Shown here piece after piece: positions 9,194 to 17,304 of a DNA stretch of 64,000 nucleotides. Made by a program: the position numbers and the translations under genes. The DNA comes from Brevundimonas sp. MF30-B. GTDB taxonomy: Bacteria; Pseudomonadota; Alphaproteobacteria; Caulobacterales; Caulobacteraceae. Under the pieces are notes generated by a model, which was not told where the DNA came from, did not search any database, and saw only the letters and a program-made list of their open reading frames with translations. The stretch is from assembly GCF_004683885.1 (NCBI RefSeq), contig NZ_CP038440.1, positions 2,390,001 through 2,454,000 of the forward strand. The letters run 5' to 3'. Within the stretch, counting starts at the first letter, position 1, and every line of letters begins with the position of its first letter.

Positions 9194-9898
9194 TATGGGC
9201 GATGACCAGCCGCCATCACGTGCTGCACGTTCAGAGACGGCATCTGCGACGCTGCCTGCCAAGGCTTCATCCACGGCCGCCAGCACCGGGCCGGGGATGT
9301 CTGAGGACGCTTGACGCACTTCGCCTCCGGCCATCACCGGCGCGGCGGCGCGGAGCCGCCAGTCGCCGTCCTGTCGGCAGGCCAGACCGGCCAGACCCTC
9401 GGAGGCGAAGGTGCGGCACCAGTCGCCGTCCGCGGTCTGAAAGCTCAGTCCGACCGCGCGGCCCTGATCGTCCAGACCCTCTGAGGCCAGTCGCTGATCC
9501 AGCACCCGCACCAGCCCCGCGTCGGCCAATCGACCGTCTTTGCCCAGAGCCAGCCCTGGCGCGCCTCGATCCATCACGCCGCCGACCACCAGTCCGCCCA
9601 GAAAGCAGGCCGTCGCCAGCCCGCCCCAGGTCGCTACAGTGCGTGGCCGGAACAGCTCCGCCACCCAGCCATCCGCCGCCTTGACCTTCGCCTCGCCCGC
9701 GATCAGCCGCGCCACGGCCTCATCACGCGGATCGGCCTCGATCGGCCAGGCCTGACGCAGGGCCGCCGACTGACCGGCGAACACCGCCAGCCGGTTCGCC
9801 ACCTCGGGATCGGCTGCCGCCGCGCGATCCACCTCGGCGGCGGCTTTGACGTCCAGCTGACCGTCGGCTCGGCGCATCAGGGTTTCGTCGTCGATCAT
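9173..9898 (-). CDS. Membrane anti-sigma factor
   Basis: Protein of 241 residues encoded directly after, and overlapping by 4 bases, an ECF sigma gene. The N-terminal ~85 residues form an anti-sigma-like acidic/helical domain (MIDDETLMRRADGQLD opening), then one membrane helix (about residues 92-110, TWGGLATACFLGGLVVGG) and a periplasmic C-terminal domain with a Cys pair (GDWCRTF and GLACRQDGDW). The arrangement is that of a one-pass anti-sigma factor holding the sigma at the membrane. No HxxxCxxC zinc motif is seen, so it is not a ZAS-type anti-sigma factor. The inducing signal is unknown. Confidence 0.8.
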   Translation of the reverse strand: MIDDETLMRRADGQLDVKAAAEVDRAAAADPEVANRLAVFAGQSAALRQAWPIEADPRDEAVARLIAGEAKVKAADGWVAELFRPRTVATWGGLATACFLGGLVVGGVMDRGAPGLALGKDGRLADAGLVRVLDQRLASEGLDDQGRAVGLSFQTADGDWCRTFASEGLAGLACRQDGDWRLRAAAPVMAGGEVRQASSDIPGPVLAAVDEALAGSVADAVSERAARDGGWSSPISPSAKR

Positions 9899-10401
9899 CG
9901 TCCGGCCTCCTCTTGCGGCTCCAGCGCCCGCGCCAGGGCCTGCCGGCCGCGCACCAGACGGCTGGTCAGGGTGCCTTCGGGCACCTCCAGCACCCGCGCG
10001 GCCTCGGCGTAGGACAGGCCGTCGATCAGCACCAGAGCCACGGCTAGGCGCTGCTCCTCGGGCATGGCGTCCATCGCCGCGCGCGCCGTCAGGGCCTCAA
10101 CCCGCGTCGCTTCGTCGGCCTGGCGTAGATCGGCGACACGCGCGGTAGCCTCGGTCTCCGGCGTCACCACCATACCCCAACGGCCCTTGGCGCGATGATG
10201 ATCGATGTGGATCCGTCTCATGATGGTGAAGACCCAGCTGTCCAGCCGCGTGCCGGGCCTGAAGCTCCTGCGTTTGGCCAAGGCGCGCTCGACCGTCTCC
10301 TGGACCAAATCCTGAGCGTCGGCGTCCGAGCGGACGAAGACGCGCGCCAGGCGTCGCAGCCGGGGCAGCAACTGGACCAGTTCGGTCTGAAAGGCGTCCA
10401 A
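9895..10401 (-). CDS. ECF-type RNA polymerase sigma factor
   Basis: 168-residue group 4 sigma factor. Region 2 is seen as LVQETVERALAKRRSF followed by LDSWVFTIMRRIHIDHHR, and region 4 as AVALVLIDGLSYAEAARVL plus VPEGTLTSRLVRGRQAL. The best start is TTG at 10401; an ATG upstream is out of frame. The gene overlaps the anti-sigma gene (ATGA) and is preceded by an ECF-like promoter element that also faces the divergent subtilase, so autoregulation is likely. Expected targets in this window are the sigma operon, the subtilase and the Gly/Ser-rich secreted protein. Confidence 0.9.
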   Translation of the reverse strand: MDAFQTELVQLLPRLRRLARVFVRSDADAQDLVQETVERALAKRRSFRPGTRLDSWVFTIMRRIHIDHHRAKGRWGMVVTPETEATARVADLRQADEATRVEALTARAAMDAMPEEQRLAVALVLIDGLSYAEAARVLEVPEGTLTSRLVRGRQALARALEPQEEAGR

Positions 10402-10421
10402 GGGCGATTCTCTGTCATGCA

Positions 10422-10453
10422 GGATGAAACGACCGGGCTCGAACGTTTCATCC
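10422..10453. promoter_or_regulatory. Bidirectional ECF-sigma promoter element
   Basis: GGATGAAACG (10422-10431) and its perfect reverse complement CGTTTCATCC (10444-10453) are separated by 12 bases. Read on either strand this gives GGATGAAACG-N12-CGTT, that is a -35-like GGATGAA and an ECF-like CGTT -10. On the plus strand transcription would start about 50 bases before the subtilase ATG, and on the minus strand about 20 bases before the sigma start. The same element with the same spacing recurs before the gene at 11928. Confidence 0.65.
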
Positions 10454-10505
10454 CTTGCCCGGTTCGCGCAAAGCGCATTTTGTCGGACCCGCCAATGGAG
10501 ACCGC

Positions 10506-11825
10506 ATGACTCGCCCGATCACCGTCCGCCTGCTCGTCACTGTCGCATTAGCCGTCTCGAGCTTGGGCTTGAGCGGGGCGGCGGCGGCGCAGGTTCTGCC
10601 GAGCGGTCTGCCTCCGATAGGCCTGCCGACCCTGCCGGTCGAGCCCGGCCGCGCGCTCGGCGTCGTGGACCAGACCGTCCCTGCGCTCGAGCGTCGTGCG
10701 GCTCAAGCACTCGTCGCCCCCGCATCCCTGCGCGACCTGGTGGGGCGTTCCCGCGGCGCACTGGTCGCGGATCCGCAGGGCTATCCGGCGGTGGCGGGCG
10801 AGATCGTCATGCTTGATCCAACGCCCCAGAGCCTGACGCGGGCTGAGGCGGATGGGTTTGTCGTCCTCCGCCGTGAACGGCTGGAAGACCTGGATCTCGA
10901 AACCGTGGTGCTGGCGCCGCCGCGTCGCGAACCCCTGGCCCGTGCGGTCGATCGACTGCGTCGTCTCGCACCTGAGGCCGAGGTCGCGTTCAACCACGTC
11001 CATGCGCCGTCTGGACTGTCGATCGAGACCGTCGATGCAGGCCTCGCACCGGCAGCCGCAGGGCAGCGTCAGAATCGTGCGGCTGCGCTCGGTTTGATCG
11101 ACACGGGTGTTGATGCGCGTCATCCCGCGTTCGTGGGCATGGATATTGTTCAGCGCGGTTTCTCGGGCGCGACGCGGCCGGCCGACCACGGCACGGCCGT
11201 GGCCTCTCTGATGGTCGGACGAGCGGGCGCCTTTCAGGGCGCGGCTCCCGGCGCGGGTCTGCGCGTGGCCGATGTCTATGGCGGATCGGCGGCCGGGGGC
11301 TCGTCCACGGCTCTGGCCCGAGCCCTGGCCTGGCTGGTTGGCGATGGCGCGCGGGTGATCAACGTCAGCCTCGTCGGTCCCCGCAACGCCCTGGTCGAGC
11401 GCGCCGTGGCCCAGGCGCGGGCGCGCGGCGTTCAGATCGTCGCCGCCGTCGGCAATGACGGCCCCGCCGCCCCGCCGCTGTATCCCGCCGCCTACGCCGG
11501 CGTGATCGCTGTCGCCCCCGTGGATCGACGCGACCGTATCCTGCCCGAGGCCGGGCGCGGACATCACGTCGATTTCGTCGCACCGGGATCGGACATGGCG
11601 GCCGCCGCCGTGAACGGCCGCTGGGTCGTAGTGCGGGGCGCGTCGTTCGCAGCCCCTCTAGTCGCCGGCTTGCTGGCGCGCGGCGGCTCGCCGGAAGCTC
11701 TGAGCCGCCAGGCTCTCGACCTCGGCGCGCCAGGCTTTGATCCAGTCTACGGCGGTGGCCTGATCGGCGCCGACCTGCGCGTCGCGCCCGCCGCCGTCGG
11801 CGCGCGCGGACGTCTGTCGCGATAG
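10506..11825 (+). CDS. Secreted subtilisin-like serine protease (S8)
   Basis: Protein of 439 residues with a signal peptide (ends near GAAAAQVL), a ~180-residue N-terminal region and a compact S8 domain. The catalytic triad is visible: Asp199 in LGLIDTGVD, His228 in ADHGTAVASLM and Ser380 in RGASFAAPLVAG; oxyanion Asn317 lies in AAVGNDG. The ATG at 10506 is chosen over an upstream TTG because it starts the signal peptide. It is divergent from the ECF sigma operon and shares its symmetric promoter element. It probably acts in the periplasm or outside; whether it helps activate the sigma pathway is unknown. Confidence 0.9.
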   Translation: MTRPITVRLLVTVALAVSSLGLSGAAAAQVLPSGLPPIGLPTLPVEPGRALGVVDQTVPALERRAAQALVAPASLRDLVGRSRGALVADPQGYPAVAGEIVMLDPTPQSLTRAEADGFVVLRRERLEDLDLETVVLAPPRREPLARAVDRLRRLAPEAEVAFNHVHAPSGLSIETVDAGLAPAAAGQRQNRAAALGLIDTGVDARHPAFVGMDIVQRGFSGATRPADHGTAVASLMVGRAGAFQGAAPGAGLRVADVYGGSAAGGSSTALARALAWLVGDGARVINVSLVGPRNALVERAVAQARARGVQIVAAVGNDGPAAPPLYPAAYAGVIAVAPVDRRDRILPEAGRGHHVDFVAPGSDMAAAAVNGRWVVVRGASFAAPLVAGLLARGGSPEALSRQALDLGAPGFDPVYGGGLIGADLRVAPAAVGARGRLSR

Positions 11826-11844
11826 GGCGAAAGCTTTTTTCGCC
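11826..11844 (+). terminator. Weak hairpin after subtilase
   Basis: GGCGAAA and TTTCGCC form a 7-bp stem with a 5-base loop directly at the subtilase stop codon. No T-run follows. It separates the subtilase from the promoter element of the next gene. Confidence 0.4.
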
Positions 11845-11850
11845 GCGTCG

Positions 11851-11876
11851 GGATGAAACGGCGTCGACCCGGCGTT
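11851..11876 (+). promoter_or_regulatory. Second copy of the ECF promoter element
   Basis: GGATGAAACG at 11851-11860, 12 bases, then CGTT at 11873-11876. Sequence and spacing are identical to the element between the sigma and subtilase genes. It would give a leader of about 45 bases for the secreted Gly/Ser-rich protein, so that gene is probably under the same sigma factor. Confidence 0.62.
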
Positions 11877-11927
11877 GGACACTGCAGGAGCGGACCAACC
11901 GCTTCGTCAAATCTGCAGGAGACACCC

Positions 11928-12626
11928 ATGCGCAACGCTCTCATCATCACCGCCGCCGTCGCCACCCTGGCCGTGGCGGGCGGCGCTCAGGCTCAGGTCT
12001 TGGGCGGTAGCGGCGGTCTGACGGGCGGCCTTACCGGCGGCCTTACCGGCTCGGGCCAGTCGCTTGGCGGCAATCTCGGCGGCACGGCCGGCGGCGCGCT
12101 GAACGGCGGCGTGAACACGCCGCGGGTCGGCGAAACCTTGAGCAATACGACCGATCGCGCCAGCCGCGCCGCGGCCAGGGCGGAACGTCGAGCCGCCGTT
12201 GCTCGGGAACGCGCCGAGCGGCGAGCCGCCCAGGCTCAGCAACGCATTCAATCCACCGCCGGTCAGGCGCAAGGCATGGCCTCTGACGCCGCCTCAGGTG
12301 CGGTGAACGGCGCAACCTCGACCGTCGACAGCCTGTCGGGCTCGGTCGCCGGTCAGGGCCAGGGCACGGCGTCCGGCGCATTGAACAGCGGCCTTTCGGC
12401 CAATCCGGACGGCGTCAGCGGCTCGGCCGATGGTTCGGCTTCGGGCTCGGCCGCCGGGACGGCCCAAGGCGCCAGCCCGAGCACGGGCACCGGCGCCGTC
12501 CAGGGCTCGGGGTCCGGTTCGGGATCAGCGGGCGCTTCGGCTTCGGCCTCGCGTGACGGCGCCTCGATCGGCCTCAGCGGACAAGGTTCCGGCCAAGCCT
12601 CGGGCTCAGCTCAACGTCCCCGCTGA
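11928..12626 (+). CDS. Secreted Gly/Ser/Ala-rich low-complexity protein
   Basis: 232-residue exported protein of unknown role. The start at 11928 has a good ribosome site (AGGAG, 7 bases) and opens a signal peptide ending AGGAQAQV. The mature part has GGLTGGLTGGLTGSG repeats, a short highly charged helical stretch of Arg/Ala/Glu (RAERRAAVARERAERR) around residues 65-90, then a long Ser/Gly/Ala/Gln-rich tail. The composition suggests an unfolded, surface or periplasmic protein. The upstream ECF promoter copy links it to the neighbouring envelope-stress-like sigma system. No enzyme motif is present. Confidence 0.75.
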   Translation: MRNALIITAAVATLAVAGGAQAQVLGGSGGLTGGLTGGLTGSGQSLGGNLGGTAGGALNGGVNTPRVGETLSNTTDRASRAAARAERRAAVARERAERRAAQAQQRIQSTAGQAQGMASDAASGAVNGATSTVDSLSGSVAGQGQGTASGALNSGLSANPDGVSGSADGSASGSAAGTAQGASPSTGTGAVQGSGSGSGSAGASASASRDGASIGLSGQGSGQASGSAQRPR

Positions 12627-12663
12627 CCCCAAAGCCAACGTCTAGGCCGACACCGGCCCGAAC

Positions 12664-12689
12664 AGCCCCGCCAGTTCGCTGGCGGGGCT
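12664..12689 (+). terminator. Strong hairpin terminator
   Basis: AGCCCCGCCAG and CTGGCGGGGCT form a perfect 11-bp stem closed by a TTCG tetraloop, followed by GACTTTCTG. It lies 38 bases after the Gly/Ser-rich gene and ends that transcription unit. Confidence 0.75.
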
Positions 12690-12803
12690 GACTTTCTGTC
12701 GGCCAGTCAGCCTTAGCTCGCTGGATGGATCGCGCCGTAAAGCCTTCGACGCTCCGCAGGCCTCGACCCATTCTTGGTCCAACGTCAGCTTATCGATCGA
12801 GCG

Positions 12804-12824
12804 CCAATGTCCGCTGCTGGCGCA
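12804..12824. repeat. Dispersed 21-bp repeat, copy 1
   Basis: The 21-mer here (CCAATGTCCG then CTGCTGGCGCA) matches 19 of 21 bases at 18982-19002. This copy sits in an inverted repeat, CGCCAATG (12802-12809) with CATTGGCG (12823-12830), in the otherwise featureless convergent gap 12690-12873. Confidence 0.45.
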
Positions 12825-12873
12825 TTGGCGACGTTCTAACCTATGCCTAGCGCAAGACACGAAGAGCCCAGCT

Positions 12874-13668
12874 TCACCCCAGCAGACCGAGCGCCCCGAC
12901 GCTGCGGTAGAGCATGTAAAAGGCCACCACGAAGATCAGGGCGGCGAAGACGGTGTTGAGCGCGCCCTTACGGTCCGACAGGGATTTGGCCAGGCGCGCG
13001 CCCAGCAAGCCGCCCAGGACGCCTCCGCCGATGAAGACGGCGGCCAGCGGCCAGTCGACCCAGCCGTCCAGCGCGTAGTTGAAGGCGGTTGTCAGGCCGA
13101 AGGCGGTCACGCCGACGAGGGACGACCCCACGGCGTAGTAGATGGGCATGCCGGTCGAGACCATCAGGCTCGGCACAATCAGGAAGCCGCCGCCAATGCC
13201 GAAGAAGCCGGACAGCATGCCGGTGGCTGCGCCCGTGCCGACCAGCTTGTGTGCGTTTCGGGCGGATAGGGTCACGCCGGGATCGCCGCCAGCCCCGCGC
13301 CCTCTCAGCATCAGCACGCCGACCACGAGCATCAGGACCGCGAACAGGGCCAGCAACTTCTGTCCATCCACCGCCTTGCCCAGCGTGGAGCCCAGCAGCG
13401 CACCGATCACGCCGGCCAAAGCGAAAACGCCGGCGATCCTCCATTTCACCGTCCCATGGCGGGCGTGGTTTAACAGATTGGCGAAGGCGTTGGCGGCCAC
13501 GGCGAATGCGCTGGTGCCGATCGCCAGGTGTGGCTCTTTCACCCCCACCAGATAGACGATCAGCGGCACGGCGAGGATGGACCCCCCGCCGCCCACTAGC
13601 CCCAGCGAGAAGCCGACGAGAGAGCCGGCGCCGGCGCCCAGGGCATACTGAAACGGCGAAAGGTCCAT
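12874..13668 (-). CDS. TauE/SafE-family membrane exporter
   Basis: 264-residue inner-membrane protein with about eight hydrophobic helices and the internally duplicated family pattern: GFSLGLVGGGGSILAVPLIVYLVG near the N terminus (read in two pieces, GFSLGLVGGGG and SILAVPLIVYLVG) and GMLSGFFGIGGGFLIVPSL in the second half. TauE/SafE proteins move sulfite, sulfoacetate or other small anions out of the cell. The start at 13668 lies 7 bases after the stop of the SQR-like gene, so it is last in the sulfide operon and may export sulfite or thiosulfate made by persulfide oxidation. Upstream in-frame starts inside the SQR gene are rejected. Confidence 0.85.
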   Translation of the reverse strand: MDLSPFQYALGAGAGSLVGFSLGLVGGGGSILAVPLIVYLVGVKEPHLAIGTSAFAVAANAFANLLNHARHGTVKWRIAGVFALAGVIGALLGSTLGKAVDGQKLLALFAVLMLVVGVLMLRGRGAGGDPGVTLSARNAHKLVGTGAATGMLSGFFGIGGGFLIVPSLMVSTGMPIYYAVGSSLVGVTAFGLTTAFNYALDGWVDWPLAAVFIGGGVLGGLLGARLAKSLSDRKGALNTVFAALIFVVAFYMLYRSVGALGLLG

Positions 13669-13675
13669 GATCGGC

Positions 13676-14953
13676 TTAGGCTCGGCCGGGTTGGGGGAGG
13701 CTGGAGGGGTCGACGTGCTGCGGGCTCGCCATCCACTCACGGCCCTTGAGCATGGCCGACCAGTAGATTTCCGGCAGGGCCTCGGACTTGAGCCGCCAAG
13801 CAAAACGTGTCGGCCGCGTGCCGTCCAGCAGCCATTTCGGGAAGCTGGGCAGCAGCTTCCCGCCATAGCCGAATTCGGCCAGCACGATCTTTCCTCGCTC
13901 GACGGTCAGCGGGCAGGAGCCGTAGCCGTCGTAGACAGCGCGCATCGGCCGGCCATCCAGCAGCGACAGCACGTTCTCGGCGACGACGGGGGCCTGTTTG
14001 CGGGCCGCGGCCGCTGTCTTGGCGTTGGGTGCCGAGCAGGCGTCGCCCAGGCCAAAGACGTTTTCGAACCGTTTATGGCGCAGGGTGGCGTCGTCCACCT
14101 CGATCCAGCCGCTCTCTGCGGCCAAGGGGCTATTGCGCACGAAGTCCTGGGCAGTTTGCGGGGGGCAGACGTGGAGGAAATCGAATTCGCGCCTGACCTG
14201 ACGCGTCTCGCCGTCGGGGCCGGTCACGGAAAAGGTCGCGATCTGCGCCGGGCCGTCCACGGCGACGAGTTTCGAGCCGAAGTTCAGATCGATGCGATAC
14301 TTCTGGACGTACTCCATCAGGGCCGGGACGTAATCCTTGACCCCGAACAACACCGGCCCGGCGTTGTGGAATTCGATCTCGATGTCGTCGCGGCCATTAC
14401 CCCGCCAGTGATCAGCGGACAGGTACATGGCCTTCTGCGGGGCGCCCGCGCATTTGATCGGCATGGGCGGCTGGGTGAAGATGGCCCGTCCGCTGTCCAT
14501 CGCCTGGACCAGCCGCCAGGTGTAGGGCGCGGTCTCATAGCCGTAGTTGGAGGTGACGTTGTTGCGGCCCAAGGTATCGGCCAGGCCAGGGATGGCGGCC
14601 CAATCCAGCTTGAGACCTGGCGCGGCAACCAGCATGCGGTAACCGATCCAGCGCCCGTCGGTCAGTTCGACGCGGTCATGCGCCGGGTCGAAGGCGGCGA
14701 CCGCGCCGCGCACCCATTGGGCGCCATGCGGGATCAGATCCTCGGTCCGACGCCGGGTGCGTTGGGGCTTGAAGACCCCCGCGCCGACCATGGTCCAGCC
14801 GGGTTGATAGAAGTGCTGCTCGGACGGCTCGACGATGCGGACATCAAGGCCGGGCCGGCGACGCAGCAGGCTGGCGGCCGTGGCGATGCCGGCTGAGCCG
14901 CCGCCGACGATCAGGACGTCGCAGGACTCCAGAGGGGCGTGCTGGGCGCTCAT
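13676..14953 (-). CDS. Sulfide:quinone oxidoreductase-like flavoprotein (type II)
   Basis: 425-residue FAD enzyme expected to oxidise sulfide to persulfide at the membrane and pass electrons to quinone. The FAD site is CDVLIVGGGSAGIATA. Two cysteines fit the redox-active pair of the eukaryotic-type (SQOR, type II) branch: Cys in PIKCAGAPQKAMYLS and Cys in GYGSCPL. GLGDACSAPNAKTA is the second FAD-binding segment. The ATG at 14953 overlaps the stop of the DUF442 gene by 4 bases. Its place with a persulfide dioxygenase and SqrR-like regulator supports the sulfide role. Confidence 0.88.
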   Translation of the reverse strand: MSAQHAPLESCDVLIVGGGSAGIATAASLLRRRPGLDVRIVEPSEQHFYQPGWTMVGAGVFKPQRTRRRTEDLIPHGAQWVRGAVAAFDPAHDRVELTDGRWIGYRMLVAAPGLKLDWAAIPGLADTLGRNNVTSNYGYETAPYTWRLVQAMDSGRAIFTQPPMPIKCAGAPQKAMYLSADHWRGNGRDDIEIEFHNAGPVLFGVKDYVPALMEYVQKYRIDLNFGSKLVAVDGPAQIATFSVTGPDGETRQVRREFDFLHVCPPQTAQDFVRNSPLAAESGWIEVDDATLRHKRFENVFGLGDACSAPNAKTAAAARKQAPVVAENVLSLLDGRPMRAVYDGYGSCPLTVERGKIVLAEFGYGGKLLPSFPKWLLDGTRPTRFAWRLKSEALPEIYWSAMLKGREWMASPQHVDPSSLPQPGRA

Positions 14954-15372
14954 GACGCAGCGCCTTCCAGGCGGGGGCGCAGGGCAGCGAGGTCGTAGCC
15001 GGCGGTCCTGGCGCGGGCGATCAACTCGTCGGGGCTGGCGGCCCCGGCCTTGGCCAAGGCCCACAGGGTAGTGGTGCGCGTGCCGGTGCGGCAGTAGCCG
15101 AAGACGGGCTTGGGCAGCTTGGCCAGGGCATCCTGGAAGTCAGCGATATCCTGGTTCGAGATGGCGCCGCCCACCACGGGGACATGGGCGAACGTCAGGC
15201 CTGCGGCCTCGGCGGCCTGGCGCATATCTTCGGCGCTGGGCTGGCCGGGTTCCTCGCCATCAGGTCGGTTGGAGATGACCGATCGGAAACCCTGAGCCGC
15301 GATGGCGGGCAGGTCTTCCGGCGTGATCTGCGGCGAGGCGGATAGGGCCTCATCCAGCGAGCGGATATCCAT
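14950..15372 (-). CDS. DUF442 / TIGR01244 phosphatase-like sulfur protein
   Basis: 140-residue cytoplasmic protein of the family found fused to or beside persulfide dioxygenases (Blh-type). It resembles a dual-specificity phosphatase, with the loop FGYCRTGTRTTTLWAL carrying a CX5R motif (Cys-Arg-Thr-Gly-Thr-Arg). In this family the cysteine is thought to act in sulfur transfer (rhodanese-like) rather than in dephosphorylation. Ribosome site GGGAG precedes the ATG. The gene overlaps the SQR-like start, so both products are made together. Confidence 0.82.
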   Translation of the reverse strand: MDIRSLDEALSASPQITPEDLPAIAAQGFRSVISNRPDGEEPGQPSAEDMRQAAEAAGLTFAHVPVVGGAISNQDIADFQDALAKLPKPVFGYCRTGTRTTTLWALAKAGAASPDELIARARTAGYDLAALRPRLEGAAS

Positions 15373-15400
15373 GGCTGTTTCTCCCTAGGTCTTGCTTTGG

Positions 15401-15820
15401 TCAGGTCGTCCGGTCGAGCGTCAGGCGGAACAGCGCCATGCCGGCGATCAGGGCACCGACGAAGACAAAGGCCTGCCAGGCGCCGGTCGTCAGCGCCGCC
15501 AGCGCCGGGCCGGGGCACAGGCCGACCAGCCCCCAGCCCAGGCCGAACAGGACGGCCCCGCCGACGAGAGGGGTGTCGATGGTCCGGCCCTCGGGGACAT
15601 GAAAGGTCTCGGCCGCGACCGGAGCATCCATGCGCCGGCGGATCAGATAAGCGATGGCGGAGGGAATCAGCGCCCCGCCCATGACGAAGGCCAGCGAGGG
15701 GTCCCAGGCGCCGGTCACGTCCAGAAAGGCCAGGACGCGGGCCGGGTTGATCATGTCCGACACCACCATGCCGGCGCCGAATAGCAGGCCGCATACGCCA
15801 GCGACGATCAGCCGGTTCAT
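15401..15820 (-). CDS. DUF6691 / YeeE-YedE half protein, C-terminal type
   Basis: 139-residue membrane protein with four hydrophobic segments and the signature WGLVGLCPGPALAAL. This is the second half of the YeeE/YedE sulfur-transporter fold, coded as a separate gene. Members are thought to bring thiosulfate or a similar sulfur species through the inner membrane. Its ATG overlaps the stop of the partner half (ATGA), so the two are probably assembled as a pair. Confidence 0.85.
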   Translation of the reverse strand: MNRLIVAGVCGLLFGAGMVVSDMINPARVLAFLDVTGAWDPSLAFVMGGALIPSAIAYLIRRRMDAPVAAETFHVPEGRTIDTPLVGGAVLFGLGWGLVGLCPGPALAALTTGAWQAFVFVGALIAGMALFRLTLDRTT

Positions 15821-16251
15821 GCCAGACCTCCCAGCAGGTGGTGGGTGATGAAGACGGTGAGCGCCGCGACCGCCATGAAGACGCCGGTGGCCACGATGGA
15901 GCGGGGCGACAGGCGGGCCAGGCCGCAGACGCCGTGGCCGCTGGTGCAGCCCGAGCCCCAGCGGGTGCCGAAGCCGACGATCAGCCCGCCCAGCACCAGC
16001 AGCCAGATGTCCGAGGTGATCTGCACCTCAGGTCGGCGGATCAGAGCCGAAGCCAGGGCCGCGCCGCCCAGCAGGCCGGCGATGAAAAGCAGGCCCAGAG
16101 TGCGCGGGGCGCCTTTCGACAGGCCGGTCGCCGCGACGGTGAGGCCAGAGATTCCGGCCACGCGCCCATTCAGCAACAGATAGAGACCGGCGGACAGACC
16201 GACCAGCAGGCCGCCGGCCAGCGGCCACATGAAGGGGAGGGGCTCAAGCAT
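15817..16251 (-). CDS. YeeE/YedE-type sulfur transporter half, N-terminal type
   Basis: 144-residue membrane protein with four hydrophobic segments and the strongly conserved GTRWGSGCTSGHGVCGLARL motif, whose cysteine is the sulfur relay residue in YeeE-like channels. It lies 12 bases after the persulfide dioxygenase stop and overlaps the second half gene by 4 bases. In bigR/blh-type operons the same pair accompanies the dioxygenase. Confidence 0.87.
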   Translation of the reverse strand: MLEPLPFMWPLAGGLLVGLSAGLYLLLNGRVAGISGLTVAATGLSKGAPRTLGLLFIAGLLGGAALASALIRRPEVQITSDIWLLVLGGLIVGFGTRWGSGCTSGHGVCGLARLSPRSIVATGVFMAVAALTVFITHHLLGGLA

Positions 16252-16263
16252 GGGGGGCTCGAC

Positions 16264-17205
16264 TCAGATCGCGTTGAGCGGGACCTTGAGGTAGCGCACC
16301 CCATTGTCCTCAGGCTCGGGCGGGCGCCCGCCATTCATGTTCACCTGCACCGAGGGCAGGATCAGCTTGGGCATGGACAGGGTGGCGTCGCGCTGGGTGC
16401 GCATGGCCACGAACTCGTCTTCGGTGACGCCATCGCGGATATGGATGTTGCCGGTGCGCTGGGCGCCGATGGTGGTCTCCCAGGCGAACTCGGTGCGGCC
16501 CGGCGGCGCCTTGTAGTCGTGGCACAGGAATACCCGCGCCTCGTCCGGCAGGGCGGTGAGCCGATGAATCGAGCGATACAGCGTTCGGGCGTCTCCGCCC
16601 GGAAAGTCGCATCGGGCGGTGCCGTAATCGGGCATGAACATAGTGTCGCCGGGAAAGACGGCGTCGCCGACGACATAGGCCAAGCACGCCGGAGTGTGGC
16701 CCGGCACGTGCAGGACCGTGGCCTTCAATCCACCGATCTCGAACCGGTCGCCGTCGTTGAACAGCTGGTCGAACTGGCTGCCGTCGCGGCGGAAGTCGGT
16801 CCCCTCGTTGAAAATCTTTCCGAAGGCCTCCTGCACCGTGATGATTTCATGGCCGATGGCCAGTTGGCCGCCCAGCTCCTCCTGAAGGTAGGGCGCCGCT
16901 GACAGGTGGTCGGCGTGGGCGTGGGTCTCCAGCAACCACTGCACCGTCAAACCTTCAGACTTCACGTAATCAATAACGGCGTCGGCGGAGGCGTGAGCCG
17001 TGCGCCCAGCTGCGGCGTCATAGTCCAGCACGCTGTCAATGATGGCGCAGGCATCGGAGCTCGGATCTCTGACGACATGGCTGACGGTGAAGGTCGCTTC
17101 GTCAAAGAACGAGTGAACGATAGGCCGCTGCGCTTGGTCTTCGAGCGCAGTGCGCACAATCGCTGTGGCGTGTTCCAGGGTGGGATCATCGGTGAAAGCG
17201 GACAT
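16264..17205 (-). CDS. ETHE1-like persulfide dioxygenase (MBL fold)
   Basis: 313-residue metallo-beta-lactamase-fold enzyme expected to oxidise glutathione persulfide to sulfite. The metal site is read from ETHAHADHLSAAPYL, VLHVPGHTPACLAYV, GDTMFMPDYGTARCDFPGG and FLCHDYKAPP, which correspond to the HxHxDH, His, Asp and His ligands and the RCDFPGG segment of ETHE1/Blh proteins. A GGAG ribosome site precedes the ATG. It is the first gene of the leftward sulfide operon and faces the peroxiredoxin-regulator pair across a short region containing a palindrome. Confidence 0.9.
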   Translation of the reverse strand: MSAFTDDPTLEHATAIVRTALEDQAQRPIVHSFFDEATFTVSHVVRDPSSDACAIIDSVLDYDAAAGRTAHASADAVIDYVKSEGLTVQWLLETHAHADHLSAAPYLQEELGGQLAIGHEIITVQEAFGKIFNEGTDFRRDGSQFDQLFNDGDRFEIGGLKATVLHVPGHTPACLAYVVGDAVFPGDTMFMPDYGTARCDFPGGDARTLYRSIHRLTALPDEARVFLCHDYKAPPGRTEFAWETTIGAQRTGNIHIRDGVTEDEFVAMRTQRDATLSMPKLILPSVQVNMNGGRPPEPEDNGVRYLKVPLNAI

Positions 17206-17226
17206 GCAAATCTCCTTGGCGCTAAG

Positions 17227-17261
17227 ACATATACATTATCGTAATGTGTGTAAATATATGT
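17227..17261. promoter_or_regulatory. Nested palindrome, probable SqrR/BigR-type operator
   Basis: The AT-rich patch in this GC-rich region holds a perfect palindrome ACATTA-TCG-TAATGT (17233-17247) flanked by an outer inverted pair ACATATA (17227-17233) and TATATGT (17255-17261). It lies between the divergent persulfide dioxygenase and peroxiredoxin genes, where the ArsR-type regulator encoded nearby should act. AT-rich dyads are the known form of BigR/ArsR sites. Confidence 0.65.
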
Positions 17262-17304
17262 GGGCGACATGGCGCATCGGCTTGTCCAGCACTAGGATCA
17301 CTCC

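Noticed and set aside
12015..12060. Short direct repeats that could suggest a CRISPR or other array
   Set aside because: They are codon repeats for Gly-Leu-Thr-Gly in the secreted Gly/Ser-rich protein; spacing is 12 bases with no spacers.
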